64,000 nucleotides of DNA from Pseudonocardia sediminis. GTDB lineage: Bacteria > Actinomycetota > Actinomycetes > Mycobacteriales > Pseudonocardiaceae. The first letter of the stretch is position 1; each line of letters begins with the position of its first letter. Where the stretch lies: NCBI RefSeq assembly GCF_004217185.1, contig NZ_SHKL01000001.1, forward strand, positions 3,718,001 to 3,782,000, read 5' to 3'. Below, one piece after another: positions 44,358-53,204 of this stretch. The notes beneath the pieces are model-generated. The model had not been told where the DNA came from, did no database searches, and worked only from the letters and a program-made list of their open reading frames with translations. A program made the position numbers and the translations under genes.

Positions 44358-45533
44358 GTGCAGAACGACTCCCCCGCGGCCGGTCTCGGCGACGCCCCGA
44401 ACGGCGGCCCGCTCGACGGCGTCCTCGTCGCCGACTTCTCCCGCGTCCTGGCCGGTCCCTACGCGACGATGGTCCTCGCCGACCTCGGCGCCACCGTGAT
44501 CAAGGTCGAGAGCCCCAGTGGCGACGACACCCGCACCTGGCGCCCGCCCGTCCTCGACGACGTCGCCACGTACTACCTGTCGATCAACCGCAACAAGCGC
44601 TCGATCGTCCTGGACCTCGCCGACGACGGCGACCGCGACGTCGCACAGAAGCTGGCGGCCCGCGCCGACGTCCTGATCGAGAACATGAAGCCCGGCGGCA
44701 TGACGAAGTTCGGGCTCGACCACGGCACGGTCTCCGCGGGCAACCCCGGCGTCGTCTACTGCTCGATCAGCGGGTTCGGCACCCGCGGGGGCGCACACCT
44801 GCCCGGCTACGACCTGCTGGCCCAGGCCACGTCCGGGCTGATGAGCCTGACCGGTGACGCCGACGGCAAGCCGTTCCGGGTCGGCGCCGCGATGTTCGAC
44901 GTCCTCACCGGCCTGCACGCCGCGGTCGCCGTCACCGCCGCTCTGCGCCACCGCGACGCCACCGGCGAGGGCCAGCTGCTGGAGACGAACCTGCTCTCGA
45001 CGGCGATGTCGTGCCTGGTCAACCAGACCGAGGCGTTCGTCGCGGCCGGGGTCGTGCCGTCCCGGATGGGCAACGCGCACCCCAGCGTCTTCCCCTACGA
45101 GCCGATGCCGACCGGCGACGGCGAGCTGATCGTCATCGCCGCCAACGACGGCCAGTTCCGCAAGCTGTGCACCGTGCTCGGCGACCCCGCCATGGCCGAG
45201 GACCCGCGCTTCGCCACGATGGGCGGGCGGTTGGAGAACCGCACCGAGATCCGGGAACGGCTGCTGGCCCGTCTCGCGACCCGCAGCGCGAAGGAGTGGT
45301 TCGACGCCATCACCGCCGCCGGCGTTCCGTGCGGGCCGATCAACTCGATCGACCAGGGCGTCGCGCTGGCCGAGGAGCTCGGGCTGGAACCGGTCGTGCG
45401 GGCGGGTGACGACGCCGCGATCCCGACCGTCCGCAACCCCGTCGAGTACTCCGGCACGCCGCCGACCTACCGGCGCTCGCCCCCGACGCTCGGCGCCGAC
45501 TCCGACGAGGTCCGGGCCTGGCTCGCGGGCTGA
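44358..45533 (+). CDS. CaiB/BaiF family type III CoA transferase
   Basis: A 391-residue enzyme. The N-terminal ADFSRVLAGPYATMVLADLG and VIKVESP motif, YYLSINRNKRSIVLDL, the catalytic-Asp region AMFDVLTGLHAA, and GVPCGPINSIDQ are family landmarks. It moves CoA between carboxylic acids. Substrates in the family range from carnitine to oxalate, succinate and 2-methylacyl groups. A link to the carnitine genes 36 kb away is possible but unsupported. The GTG start is 9 bases after TAGCGT, suggesting a leaderless transcript. Confidence 0.87.
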   Translation: MQNDSPAAGLGDAPNGGPLDGVLVADFSRVLAGPYATMVLADLGATVIKVESPSGDDTRTWRPPVLDDVATYYLSINRNKRSIVLDLADDGDRDVAQKLAARADVLIENMKPGGMTKFGLDHGTVSAGNPGVVYCSISGFGTRGGAHLPGYDLLAQATSGLMSLTGDADGKPFRVGAAMFDVLTGLHAAVAVTAALRHRDATGEGQLLETNLLSTAMSCLVNQTEAFVAAGVVPSRMGNAHPSVFPYEPMPTGDGELIVIAANDGQFRKLCTVLGDPAMAEDPRFATMGGRLENRTEIRERLLARLATRSAKEWFDAITAAGVPCGPINSIDQGVALAEELGLEPVVRAGDDAAIPTVRNPVEYSGTPPTYRRSPPTLGADSDEVRAWLAG

Positions 45534-45544
45534 GCGCGCGTGTC

Positions 45545-45574
45545 GGCCGGGCGGACCCCTCGTCCCGCCCGGCC
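45545..45574. terminator. strong hairpin between convergent genes
   Basis: Perfect 10-base arms GGCCGGGCGG and CCGCCCGGCC (extendable by one pair) around a 10-base loop. It lies 12 bases past the CoA-transferase stop and 8 bases before the acyltransferase stop. A likely bidirectional terminator. Confidence 0.65.
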
Positions 45575-45581
45575 GGGGGGC

Positions 45582-46742
45582 TCAGAACACCCGGGCGACG
45601 CCGGGGATCCGGCGCAGCGCCCAGGCCAGTGACCACGTGACGGCCGCTCCGGCGAGCAGCAGGACGAACGCCTTCACCACGGCCGGCGCGTCGAGGCCGG
45701 CGAGCGCGACACCGAGCCACACGAGCACCGGCGCGTGCAGGACGTAGACGGCGAACGCCTGTGCGGACAGGAACCGCGGGACCCGCCCGGACCGGTCGAG
45801 CACTGTCCGGAACAGCACCAGCACGATCGTCATCGCGCTCGCGGCGACCAGCGAGCCCGACACCGAGGTCACCAGCGACTCGGGTGTCCCTCCGCCTGCG
45901 GCCGCCGGCCCGATCACGACCACCCCGGCCAGCGTCACCCCCAGCGCGACCACCAGGACCGGGACGCAGGCCCAGGCGGTCCGGACCCGCAGCGTCTGCA
46001 GCCACTGCCTCCGCGCCGCCAGGACGCCGAGCGTGAAGGCCGCGGCGTACTGCGGCAGGTACGACGGCGACGGCAGCCCCACCGCAGCCCAGTAGGTACC
46101 GTCCGGCGTCCCGATCCGCCACACCCAGGTCACGACCCCGAGCGCGAGACCGAGTCCGAGGACCACCAGCACGCCCGGAGTGCGGCCCGGCCGGTCCGCC
46201 ACGTCCCGCCGGCCGCGCAGTGCGCGCACGGTCGCGTAGACCAGCGAGAACACGAGCAGCACGGCGACGAACCAGAGCGGGCCCGGGTCGGGGAAGGCGA
46301 CCAGGTAGGCCGGGAAGCTCATCTCCGCCGCGCTCGGCGACGCCGCGTAGCCCGGATAGCGGAAGACCGGTGCGAGCACCACGAGGAACACCAGGAACGG
46401 CACCCCGAGCCGCAACAGCCGTCCACGGACGAACCCGGCGACCCCGTGCCGGTCCACCCCGTCCGGCACGAAGAAGCCCGAGATCAGGAAGAACAGCCCC
46501 ATGAACCACATCTGGTTCGTGCCGACCAGGGCGTCGAGAGCGATCGCGCTGCCGTCACGGGGCGGCTCGTGGTAAGGCCACAGCGGGATGTGGGAGTAGG
46601 TCACCGCGGCGTGGTGGGCCAGGACGAGCACGGTCAGCCCGACCCGGACGTTGTCCAGCCAGGCCAGTCGACCGGCCGTGGAGGCCGGCCGAGCCCCGGA
46701 CTCGGGTGCGGTCGCGGACGGTCGTGGTGCGGTGGTGGTCAT
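45582..46742 (-). CDS. acyltransferase 3 family membrane protein
   Basis: A 386-residue integral membrane protein with about ten helices. Family landmarks are RLAWLDNVRVGLTVLVLAHHAAV with the catalytic His, GLFFLISGFFVPDG, RGRLLRLGVPFLVF and PLWFVAVLLVFSLVYATVRAL. These enzymes O-acylate sugars, lipids or peptidoglycan-linked glycans at the membrane. The ATG overlaps the stop of the TetR gene (ATGA), so it is co-translated with and likely controlled by that regulator. Confidence 0.87.
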   Translation of the reverse strand: MTTTAPRPSATAPESGARPASTAGRLAWLDNVRVGLTVLVLAHHAAVTYSHIPLWPYHEPPRDGSAIALDALVGTNQMWFMGLFFLISGFFVPDGVDRHGVAGFVRGRLLRLGVPFLVFLVVLAPVFRYPGYAASPSAAEMSFPAYLVAFPDPGPLWFVAVLLVFSLVYATVRALRGRRDVADRPGRTPGVLVVLGLGLALGVVTWVWRIGTPDGTYWAAVGLPSPSYLPQYAAAFTLGVLAARRQWLQTLRVRTAWACVPVLVVALGVTLAGVVVIGPAAAGGGTPESLVTSVSGSLVAASAMTIVLVLFRTVLDRSGRVPRFLSAQAFAVYVLHAPVLVWLGVALAGLDAPAVVKAFVLLLAGAAVTWSLAWALRRIPGVARVF

Positions 46743-47371
46743 GCGGATCCCCCCGGATTCCGTACGGCGGCGACGACGAGGTCGGCCAGCTGCTCGGCGT
46801 GGGCCATCAGGTCCGACCCCGGGTGCGCGACCCAGTAGCCGAACATCGCGTCGAGCGAGGCCTGCAGCGTCACGGCCATCACCCGGTGGTCGAACTCGCG
46901 CAGCACGCCCTCGGACCGTCCGAGGGCGTACATGTGCTCGTACCCCTGGTAGAGCACCTCGTTGTCGGCGACGCCGTACCGGAGCGAGCCGTCCTTGCGG
47001 CGCAGGTGCGTGACGATCTCCCCGACGGCCAGCATCTCGTCGCGATGGGTGAGCCCCTCGTGCGCGACGGCGAGGACGTGCTCGCGGATCATCTCCAGCG
47101 GGGCGAGCCCCTCCAGCTTGGGTACGACCCGCTCCGCGATGCCGGTGTAGATCCCCTCCACGCACGCCTCCATCAGCTCCTCCTTGCCGGAGAAGTGGTA
47201 GGAGATGACGCCCTTGGAGACGCCCGCCGTACGCGCGATCGCGGCCAGTGACGCCGCCCCGAACCCCTGCTCGGCGACGGTGTCGATCGCCGCGGCGACG
47301 ATCTGCCGACGCCGCGCCTGCTCGATGAACGACGGCTCTTTCCGGCCGCCTGGCTCATTTTCTGACCGCAT
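46739..47371 (-). CDS. TetR-family regulator of the acyltransferase
   Basis: A 210-residue repressor. The N-terminal helix-turn-helix spans about residues 20-65 (RRQIVAAAIDTVAEQGFGA, GVSKGVISYHFSGKEELM). The C-terminal helical domain (TGIAERVVPKLEGL, LDAMFGYWVAHPG) binds an unknown ligand. Its start codon lies inside an inverted repeat, so autoregulation is likely. First gene of a two-gene unit. Confidence 0.88.
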   Translation of the reverse strand: MRSENEPGGRKEPSFIEQARRRQIVAAAIDTVAEQGFGAASLAAIARTAGVSKGVISYHFSGKEELMEACVEGIYTGIAERVVPKLEGLAPLEMIREHVLAVAHEGLTHRDEMLAVGEIVTHLRRKDGSLRYGVADNEVLYQGYEHMYALGRSEGVLREFDHRVMAVTLQASLDAMFGYWVAHPGSDLMAHAEQLADLVVAAVRNPGGSA

Positions 47372-47398
47372 GGCCAGAAAACTATCTGCTTGGCCAGA
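47361..47398. promoter_or_regulatory. TetR operator region
   Basis: TCTGACC and GGCCAGA form an 18-base imperfect palindrome at 47361-47378 that overlaps the tetR start codon. The half-site TGGCCAGA recurs 20 bases away at 47391-47398, that is two helical turns, with TCTG six bases before it. Two dimers could bind one face of the DNA. Confidence 0.6.
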
Positions 47399-47511
47399 TC
47401 ACCGTCAATCCGATGGCCGCGGCGGCGCCGGGGTGGCGCCGGAGCCGGCCTCCCGCCAAGGTCCCTGGAACGTGTGGTGTCCCGGCACCGCGGAGTACCA
47501 GGGAGGGGCCC

Positions 47512-48099
47512 ATGGACGAGACCGTGACCGCGGTGATCGACGACGTCGTCGCGCGGGCGGCGGCGCACGACGCGGACGAGCCCGACCGCCTGCGGCGGTG
47601 GCGCGTCCTGGAACCCGACGCCGGACGTCTGCTCTGGTTCCTCGTGCAGTCGTCCGGAGCGCGCGACGTCGTCGAGATCGGCACCTCGCACGGGGTGTCC
47701 ACGCTCTGGCTCGCCGATGCCGTCCGCAGCACCGGCGGGCACCTGAGCAGCGTCGACGCCGACCCGGACGTCCAGGACGCCGCCCTGGCCAACCTCGTCC
47801 GGGCCGGCCTGGACGCCCACGTCACGTTCGGCACCGGCGACGGCGGCGCGGCCCTGGCCGGGCTGGACGAACAGAGCGTCGACCTGCTGTTCCTCGACGC
47901 CGAGCGGACCGAGTACCCGGGCTGGTGGCCGCACCCCGTGCGGGTGCTGCGCCCGGGCGGGGTCCTCGTCGTCGACAACGCCTTCTCGCACGCCGACGAG
48001 GTCGCCCCGCTGGCGGCGCTGATCGACGAGCACCCCGGGCTGACCTCGACGACCGTCGCCGTCGGCAAGGGCGAGCTGCTGGCGCTGCGCAGCCGCTGA
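47512..48099 (+). CDS. SAM-dependent class I methyltransferase
   Basis: A 195-residue O-methyltransferase-like protein. The SAM motif I is DVVEIGTSHGVSTLWLADA. The region LLFLDAERTEYPGWWPHPVRV and GGVLVVDNAFSH matches catechol-O-methyltransferase-type enzymes. Substrate unknown. The ATG has GGGAGGGG upstream. It is divergent from tetR and just upstream of a sugar permease, probably not in one operon with it. Confidence 0.85.
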   Translation: MDETVTAVIDDVVARAAAHDADEPDRLRRWRVLEPDAGRLLWFLVQSSGARDVVEIGTSHGVSTLWLADAVRSTGGHLSSVDADPDVQDAALANLVRAGLDAHVTFGTGDGGAALAGLDEQSVDLLFLDAERTEYPGWWPHPVRVLRPGGVLVVDNAFSHADEVAPLAALIDEHPGLTSTTVAVGKGELLALRSR

Positions 48100-48199
48100 C
48101 CCGTCCGGCGGCACACCGAGTTGCCGGGTGCAACGGTCGGGCAGAGGATCACCCCCACCGGGGCCGGCACGGCAGCGGTGGGACACAGCGGGGGGCGAC

Positions 48200-49588
48200 A
48201 TGGCGGGCACCGACGCGCCGGCACGCGGGCGCAACATCTGGATCTGGTTCTTCGGAGCCCTCGGCGGGATCCTCTGGGGGTACGACACCGGCGTCATCTC
48301 CGGTGCCCTGCTCTACATCCCGGACGACATCCCGCTCTCACCGCTGGTCCAGGGCATGGTCGTGTCCGGGCTGCTGGTGGGGGCGATGCTCGGCGCGGGC
48401 CTGTCCGGCCGCCTCGCCGACACCCTGGGACGGCGGCTGCTGATCTTCGCCGGCGGCATCGTGTTCATCGTCGGCACGCTCGGGTCGGCCCTCGCGGTCA
48501 ACGCCGAGCTGCTCGTCGGGTTCCGGTTCGTGATGGGCATCGGCGTCGGGATCATCTCGGTGGTCGTCCCGATGTACCTCTCCGAGCTCGCGCCCAAGGA
48601 GATCCGCGGACGGCTGACGTCGCTGATGCAGCTGCTCGTCACCGTCGGCATCTTCCTGGCCTACGTCACCGACTTCGCCTTCGCCGACGCCCGCGCCTGG
48701 CGCTGGATGATCGGCATCGGCGTCATCCCCGCGGTGGTGCTCGCGATCGGGATCTACACCCAGCCGGAGAGCCCCCGTTGGCTGGCCGGGCACAAGTCCG
48801 GCGGCGAGGCCGACGCGAAGAAGATCCTGGTCAAGCTGCGCGGCAGCGAGGAGGCCGCCCGCTCCGAGCTGGCCGAGATCCACGAGAGCGTCCGCTCGGA
48901 GGCCGAGAACACCGAGAAGGTGAAGCTCGGGGCGCTGACCCGCGGACGCCTGCGGCCGATCTTCGTCGTCGGCATGCTGCTGGTGTTCTTCCAGAACTTC
49001 GTCGGGATCAACACGATCATCTACTACGCCCCGACGCTGCTCACCAACGTCGGCTTCGGCGACAAGAACGCGATCCTGGCCAACGTCGGGATCGGCGCCG
49101 TCAACATGCTGATGACGATCCCCGGCATGTTCCTGATCGACAAGGCCGGGCGCCGTCCGCTGCTGCGCTGGGGTGCACTCGGCATGTGCGCGGCGATGAT
49201 CCTGCTGACGGTCACCAACCTGGTCGGCCTGACCCAGGGCCCGGTCCTGCTCGGGCTCACCCTGGCCGGGATCATCGTCTACATCGCGTCGTTCTCGATC
49301 TCGTGGGGACCGGTGCAGTGGGTGCTGCTGCCGGAGCTGTTCCCGCTGCGGGTCCGCGCCGGTGCGGTCGGCATCTGCGTGACGTTCAACTGGCTGTTCA
49401 ACATGATCGTCGCGCTGCTGTTCCCGAGCCTGCTCGACATCTTCGGAGCGGGCTACAACTTCCTGTTCTTCGCGATCATGACGGCCCTGGCCTACCTGTT
49501 CGCGACGAAGCTGTTGCCGGAGACGAAGGGCCGCAGCCTGGAGGAGATCGAGCGCGACCTCACCGGTCCCGCTCCCGCCACCCGCTGA
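48200..49588 (+). CDS. sugar/H+ symporter, MFS sugar porter family
   Basis: A 462-residue twelve-helix transporter. Landmarks of the sugar porter family are GYDTGVISGALLYI, GRLADTLGRRLLIFAGG, GRFVMG-type RFVMGIGVGIISVVVPMYLSE, PESPRWLAGHKSGG, FFQNFVGINTIIYYAPTLL, WGPVQWVLLPELFPLRVRA and the C-terminal PETKGRSLEEIE. Glucose, galactose, xylose or arabinose are possible. The window's galactose genes make galactose attractive, but there is no linkage. The ATG has a G-rich site upstream. Confidence 0.9.
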   Translation: MAGTDAPARGRNIWIWFFGALGGILWGYDTGVISGALLYIPDDIPLSPLVQGMVVSGLLVGAMLGAGLSGRLADTLGRRLLIFAGGIVFIVGTLGSALAVNAELLVGFRFVMGIGVGIISVVVPMYLSELAPKEIRGRLTSLMQLLVTVGIFLAYVTDFAFADARAWRWMIGIGVIPAVVLAIGIYTQPESPRWLAGHKSGGEADAKKILVKLRGSEEAARSELAEIHESVRSEAENTEKVKLGALTRGRLRPIFVVGMLLVFFQNFVGINTIIYYAPTLLTNVGFGDKNAILANVGIGAVNMLMTIPGMFLIDKAGRRPLLRWGALGMCAAMILLTVTNLVGLTQGPVLLGLTLAGIIVYIASFSISWGPVQWVLLPELFPLRVRAGAVGICVTFNWLFNMIVALLFPSLLDIFGAGYNFLFFAIMTALAYLFATKLLPETKGRSLEEIERDLTGPAPATR

Positions 49589-49674
49589 GGTTTCTCCCGT
49601 CGCGGCCGATGAGTTTCCCGGTTGCGGTGCGTCTCCCCTGCAGACGCAGAAGCATCCGAGCACCGGGAGACACC

Positions 49675-50103
49675 ATGACCGCCATCGCCGCCACCTCGTC
49701 CACCACCGCCGGCCGCCGTCCGGGCCGCACCGCCTCGGTCGCCCTGTGGGTCGGCCAGGTCCTCGTCGCCGCGGCGCTGCTGTTCGCGAGCATCCCCAAG
49801 GTCACGCTCGACCCGATGGCCGTGGAGGGCTTCGCCGCCATCGGGTTCAGCCCGACCGGGACGCTGGTCATCGGCCTGCTCGAGATCGCCGGCGCGATCG
49901 GCCTCCTGGTCCCGCGCCTGACCGGGCTCGCGGCCCTCTGCACCGTGGCGCTGATGATCGGTGCGGTGACCGTCACCGTCGTCTTCATGGGTGCCGCCCT
50001 GGCGGTCCTGCCCGCCGTCATCGGCGTCATCGCCGCCCTGGTCGCCTACGGCCGCCGGCACTCCACGGTCCAGCTCGCCGCGTGGGTCCGCACCCGCCGC
50101 TGA
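49675..50103 (+). CDS. DoxX-family membrane protein
   Basis: A 142-residue four-helix membrane protein. After a hydrophilic N-terminal tail come ALWVGQVLVAAALLFASIPKV, TGTLVIGLLEIAGAIGLLVPRL, and helices at TVALMIGAVTVTVVFMG and VLPAVIGVIAALVAYG. DoxX proteins are linked to redox balance but no general function is fixed. Start ATG follows GGGAGA. Downstream of the sugar permease by 86 bases. Confidence 0.85.
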   Translation: MTAIAATSSTTAGRRPGRTASVALWVGQVLVAAALLFASIPKVTLDPMAVEGFAAIGFSPTGTLVIGLLEIAGAIGLLVPRLTGLAALCTVALMIGAVTVTVVFMGAALAVLPAVIGVIAALVAYGRRHSTVQLAAWVRTRR

Positions 50104-50117
50104 CCACGTCCTGTCCA

Positions 50118-50197
50118 GCGCACCTCGCACAGGAAACGGTGTCCTCGCACAGGTTCCAACCTGTGCGACGACACCGTTCTGTGTGCGAAGTGGCGCC
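50118..50197. repeat. palindromic intergenic repeat, copy 2
   Basis: An extended imperfect palindrome of about 80 bases centred near 50156. The arms around the centre (CCTCGCACAGGTT and CAACCTGTGCGACG) nearly mirror each other, and the outer parts GCGCACCTCGCAC and GTGCGAAGTGGCGC mirror too. It shares phrase order with 18171-18241. It sits between convergent DoxX and molybdoenzyme genes and may also act as terminator. Confidence 0.7.
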
Positions 50198-50214
50198 CGC
50201 CGGAGGGGCGGCGG

Positions 50215-52485
50215 TCAGACGGGGCTCAGCGGCGGGGGCTCGTGGGCCCGGACGGTCGGTGCGGTGTGCGGGCAGCGCTCCAGCTCGACAGCGCTGAGCT
50301 GGCCGCTGCAGCCCTGCGAGAGTCGTGACGTCCCGGCGTCGCGGGTCAGGACGTTCGGGTTGCCGTGCCGGCAGGTGCCGTCGGGCTCGGGGTCCCACCA
50401 GGCGCCGGTCGGCAGCTGGACGACGCCGGCGCGGACCTCGTCGGTGACCCGGGCCTGGGCCAGGGCGGCGCCGCGGTCGTTGTGCAGGCGGACCACGTCG
50501 CCGTCGGCGATCCCGCGGGCCGCCGCGTCGACGGGGTGCACCCGCACGATCTCCTGACCGCCCGCGCCCTTGGCCCCGGCGCTGTGCGCGCCGAAGTCCA
50601 GCTGCGAGTGCAGGCGGGTCGCGGGCTGGTTCGCCACCATCCACAACGGGTGCCGTGCGTCGGGCCGCTCGATGGGCTCCAGCCAGGCGGGATGGCCGGG
50701 GCAGTCGTCGTAGCCGAACCCGGCGATCGTCGACGAGCCCACCTCGACCTTCCCGGAGGGGGTCGCCAGCGGGTGTCCGACGGGATCCGCGCGGAACTTC
50801 GCGAGCACTCCCCCGTCGTCCGGTCCGGACGGGAGCTCCAGCTCGCCGGCCTCCCAGAACTCGTCGAAGTCCGGGGCGGGGTGACCGCGGTCGGCCAGCG
50901 CCTTCTGCGTGCGCAGGTACAGGTGCTCCAGCCACTCCCGCGTCGTCCGCCCGTGTGTGAACGCGTCCCCGTGCCCGAGCCGCCCGGCCAGCGCGGAGAG
51001 GATCTCGTAGTCGTCGCGGGCCTGACCGCGTGGCGGGCTGAGCGGCTTCATCGCGACCAGGAGCGGGTCCGAACCGGACGCGCCGATGTCCTCGCGCTCC
51101 AGCGTCGTCGTCGACGGCAGCACGACGTCGGCGTGTCGCGCCGTCGCCGTCCAGACGGGGTCGTGCACGACGAACGTGTCCAGCCGGGCCACCGCGCGGC
51201 GCAGCCGGTTGAGGTCCTGGTGGTGGTGGAACGGGTTGCCGCCCAACCAGTACGCGAGCCGCACGTGCGGGTAGACGCGGTGCTCGCCGTTGTACTCGTA
51301 GGCCTCGCCGGGGTGCAGCAGCATGTCGGCGACCCGGGCGACCGGGATGAACTCGCCGACCGGGTTCGGGGTGCGGGTCATCGTCGGGACCGGGACGGCG
51401 TTGCGCACGCGCCCGTAGTGGCCGAGCGACCCGAGCCCGTAGCAGAACCCGCCACCGGGCAGGCCGACCTGCCCGAGCACCGCGGCCAGCGCAGCGCCGG
51501 CCCACACCGGCTGCTCGCCGTGCTCGGAGCGCTGCAGCGACTGGGCGACCGTGACCAGGGTGCGTCCGGTGCCGATCCGCCCGGCCAGCTCGCGGATCGT
51601 CGCCGCGTCGATGCCGGTGATCCCGGCCGCCCAGTCGGCGTCCTTGACCGGGCCGGCGAACAGGTACCGCTCCAGCTCCGGCCAGCCGACGCAGTGCGTG
51701 CGGAGGAACTCCCGGTCGTGGCCGCCGGCGGCGACGACCGTGTGCATCAGGGCCAGCATCAGCGCGGTGTCGGTGCCGGGCTCGATCGGCAGCCACTGTG
51801 CGTCGACCTCGTCGGGCAGGTCCGGGCGCAACGGGCTGACGAGCACGAACCGTGCCCCCCGGGCCTTCGCCGCGCCCATCGCGCCGCGCTCGACGTGCCG
51901 GCTGACCCCGCCCGCGGCGACGGTGGAGTTCTTCAGCGCCATCCCCCCGAACGCGAGAACGGTGTCGGTGTGCGCGGCGACGGAGTCCCAGCTCACGGCG
52001 TAGCGGGTGACGGCGTCGAACCCGCCGAGGACGTGCGGGATCAGCACCTCCGCCGCACCACCGGAGTAGGTGTTGACCGAGCGGGTGTAGCCGCCGGTGA
52101 CGGCCAGGAACCGGTGCAGCTGCCCCTGCGCGTGGTGGAACCGCCCCGCGCTGGCCCAGCCGTAGGAACCGCCGTAGACCGCGGCGTCGCCGTGGGTCTC
52201 CCGGACGCGGGTCAGCTCGGCGGCCAGCCGGTCGAGCAGCTCGTCCCAGCCGACCTCGAGGTAGTCGTCGTGCCCGCGCCGGTCGTCGGGTCCGGGGCCG
52301 TCCTCCCACCACCCGCGCCGCACCGACGGGGCCGCGACCCGCGCGGGGTGCGTCAGCGCGGCCGGGATGTTGCCCAGCACCGGCGACGGGTCCGGGTCGC
52401 CCGGATGCGGACGGACCTGCAGGTCGCCGTCGTCCCACCGGGCGCGGAACACACCCCAGTGCGAGCTGTGGGTCAGGTCCGTCAC
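50215..52485 (-). CDS. molybdopterin oxidoreductase, BisC/TorA type
   Basis: A 756-residue DMSO-reductase-family enzyme. There is no Tat signal, so it is cytosolic like BisC. Landmarks are YGGSYGWASAGRFHHAQGQLHRF, NTYSGGAAEV with Ser141 as the likely molybdenum ligand, the NPFHHHQDLNRL loop, and the late QLPTGAWWDPEPDGTCRHGNPN. It reduces an S- or N-oxide such as biotin sulfoxide, methionine sulfoxide or TMAO. The N-terminus lacks the Cys cluster for an iron-sulfur centre, as expected for this subgroup. The GTG has GGAAGGGAG upstream. No chaperone or redox partner is adjacent. Confidence 0.88.
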   Translation of the reverse strand: MTDLTHSSHWGVFRARWDDGDLQVRPHPGDPDPSPVLGNIPAALTHPARVAAPSVRRGWWEDGPGPDDRRGHDDYLEVGWDELLDRLAAELTRVRETHGDAAVYGGSYGWASAGRFHHAQGQLHRFLAVTGGYTRSVNTYSGGAAEVLIPHVLGGFDAVTRYAVSWDSVAAHTDTVLAFGGMALKNSTVAAGGVSRHVERGAMGAAKARGARFVLVSPLRPDLPDEVDAQWLPIEPGTDTALMLALMHTVVAAGGHDREFLRTHCVGWPELERYLFAGPVKDADWAAGITGIDAATIRELAGRIGTGRTLVTVAQSLQRSEHGEQPVWAGAALAAVLGQVGLPGGGFCYGLGSLGHYGRVRNAVPVPTMTRTPNPVGEFIPVARVADMLLHPGEAYEYNGEHRVYPHVRLAYWLGGNPFHHHQDLNRLRRAVARLDTFVVHDPVWTATARHADVVLPSTTTLEREDIGASGSDPLLVAMKPLSPPRGQARDDYEILSALAGRLGHGDAFTHGRTTREWLEHLYLRTQKALADRGHPAPDFDEFWEAGELELPSGPDDGGVLAKFRADPVGHPLATPSGKVEVGSSTIAGFGYDDCPGHPAWLEPIERPDARHPLWMVANQPATRLHSQLDFGAHSAGAKGAGGQEIVRVHPVDAAARGIADGDVVRLHNDRGAALAQARVTDEVRAGVVQLPTGAWWDPEPDGTCRHGNPNVLTRDAGTSRLSQGCSGQLSAVELERCPHTAPTVRAHEPPPLSPV

Positions 52486-52691
52486 GGGGCTCCCTTCCTC
52501 GTCACCGCGGTCCGGAGGTTCGGTCCGGGGGATCCACGGTAGTTCGCCGTCGCCGCTCCGGGCAGTGACCTGCGCCGCCCCACTGCGGGAGGAGGTCCGG
52601 CGATCATGGCGGGCTGCCGCTGTCGGGGTCCGGATCTAGGGTGGCCCCGGGGCCGCCGCACGCGGGTGTGGCGCCGAGGGAGGGAGCACCG

Positions 52692-53204
52692 ATGACGACT
52701 GCGGCAGAGCTGCTGGCCGACGCGTTCGGCCGGATCCGTGAGGACGTGACGTCGGCCGTCGAGGGCCTCGACGAGGCGACCCTGGCCCGCCGCCCGGACG
52801 GGGCCGACGGTCCGGGCAACTCGATCGCCTGGACGGTCTGGCACCTCAGCCGGGTGCAGGACGACCACCTGGCCGAGGCGTTCGGCACCGAGCAGGTGTG
52901 GCCGACCGGCTGGGCCGCCCGCTTCGGGCTCCCGTTCACCGACGACGCCACCGGCTACGGTCACACCTCCACCGAGGTCGACGCCGTCCGCGTCGAGGGT
53001 GTGTTGCTGATCCAGTACCACGACGCCGTCACCGAGCAGACCCTGCGACTGCTCGACGGCGTCACCGACGACGAGCTGGACCGGATCCTGCCGCCCACCT
53101 GGGGCGAGGGCGTCAGCCTGGGCGCCCGGCTGGTCAGCGTCGTCGGCGACGACATGCAGCACATCGGGCAGGCCGCCTACCTGCGCGGACTGTTCGGGGC
53201 ATGA
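52692..53204 (+). CDS. DinB-like DUF664 / mycothiol-transferase family protein
   Basis: A 170-residue four-helix protein. Conserved features are NSIAWTVWHLSRVQDDHLAEAFG, TGYGHTSTEVDAVR and DDMQHIGQAAYLRGL, with three His that form the metal site of DinB/DUF664 proteins. In actinobacteria this group includes mycothiol-dependent transferases. The ATG follows GAGGGAG. The stop overlaps the hydrolase start (ATGA), so the two act in the same process or at least are co-translated. Confidence 0.82.
   Translation: MTTAAELLADAFGRIREDVTSAVEGLDEATLARRPDGADGPGNSIAWTVWHLSRVQDDHLAEAFGTEQVWPTGWAARFGLPFTDDATGYGHTSTEVDAVRVEGVLLIQYHDAVTEQTLRLLDGVTDDELDRILPPTWGEGVSLGARLVSVVGDDMQHIGQAAYLRGLFGA

Noticed and set aside
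44358..45533. Assignment as carnitine CoA-transferase CaiB
   Set aside because: The family is broad, and the gene is far from the carnitine island with no caiA/C/D neighbours.
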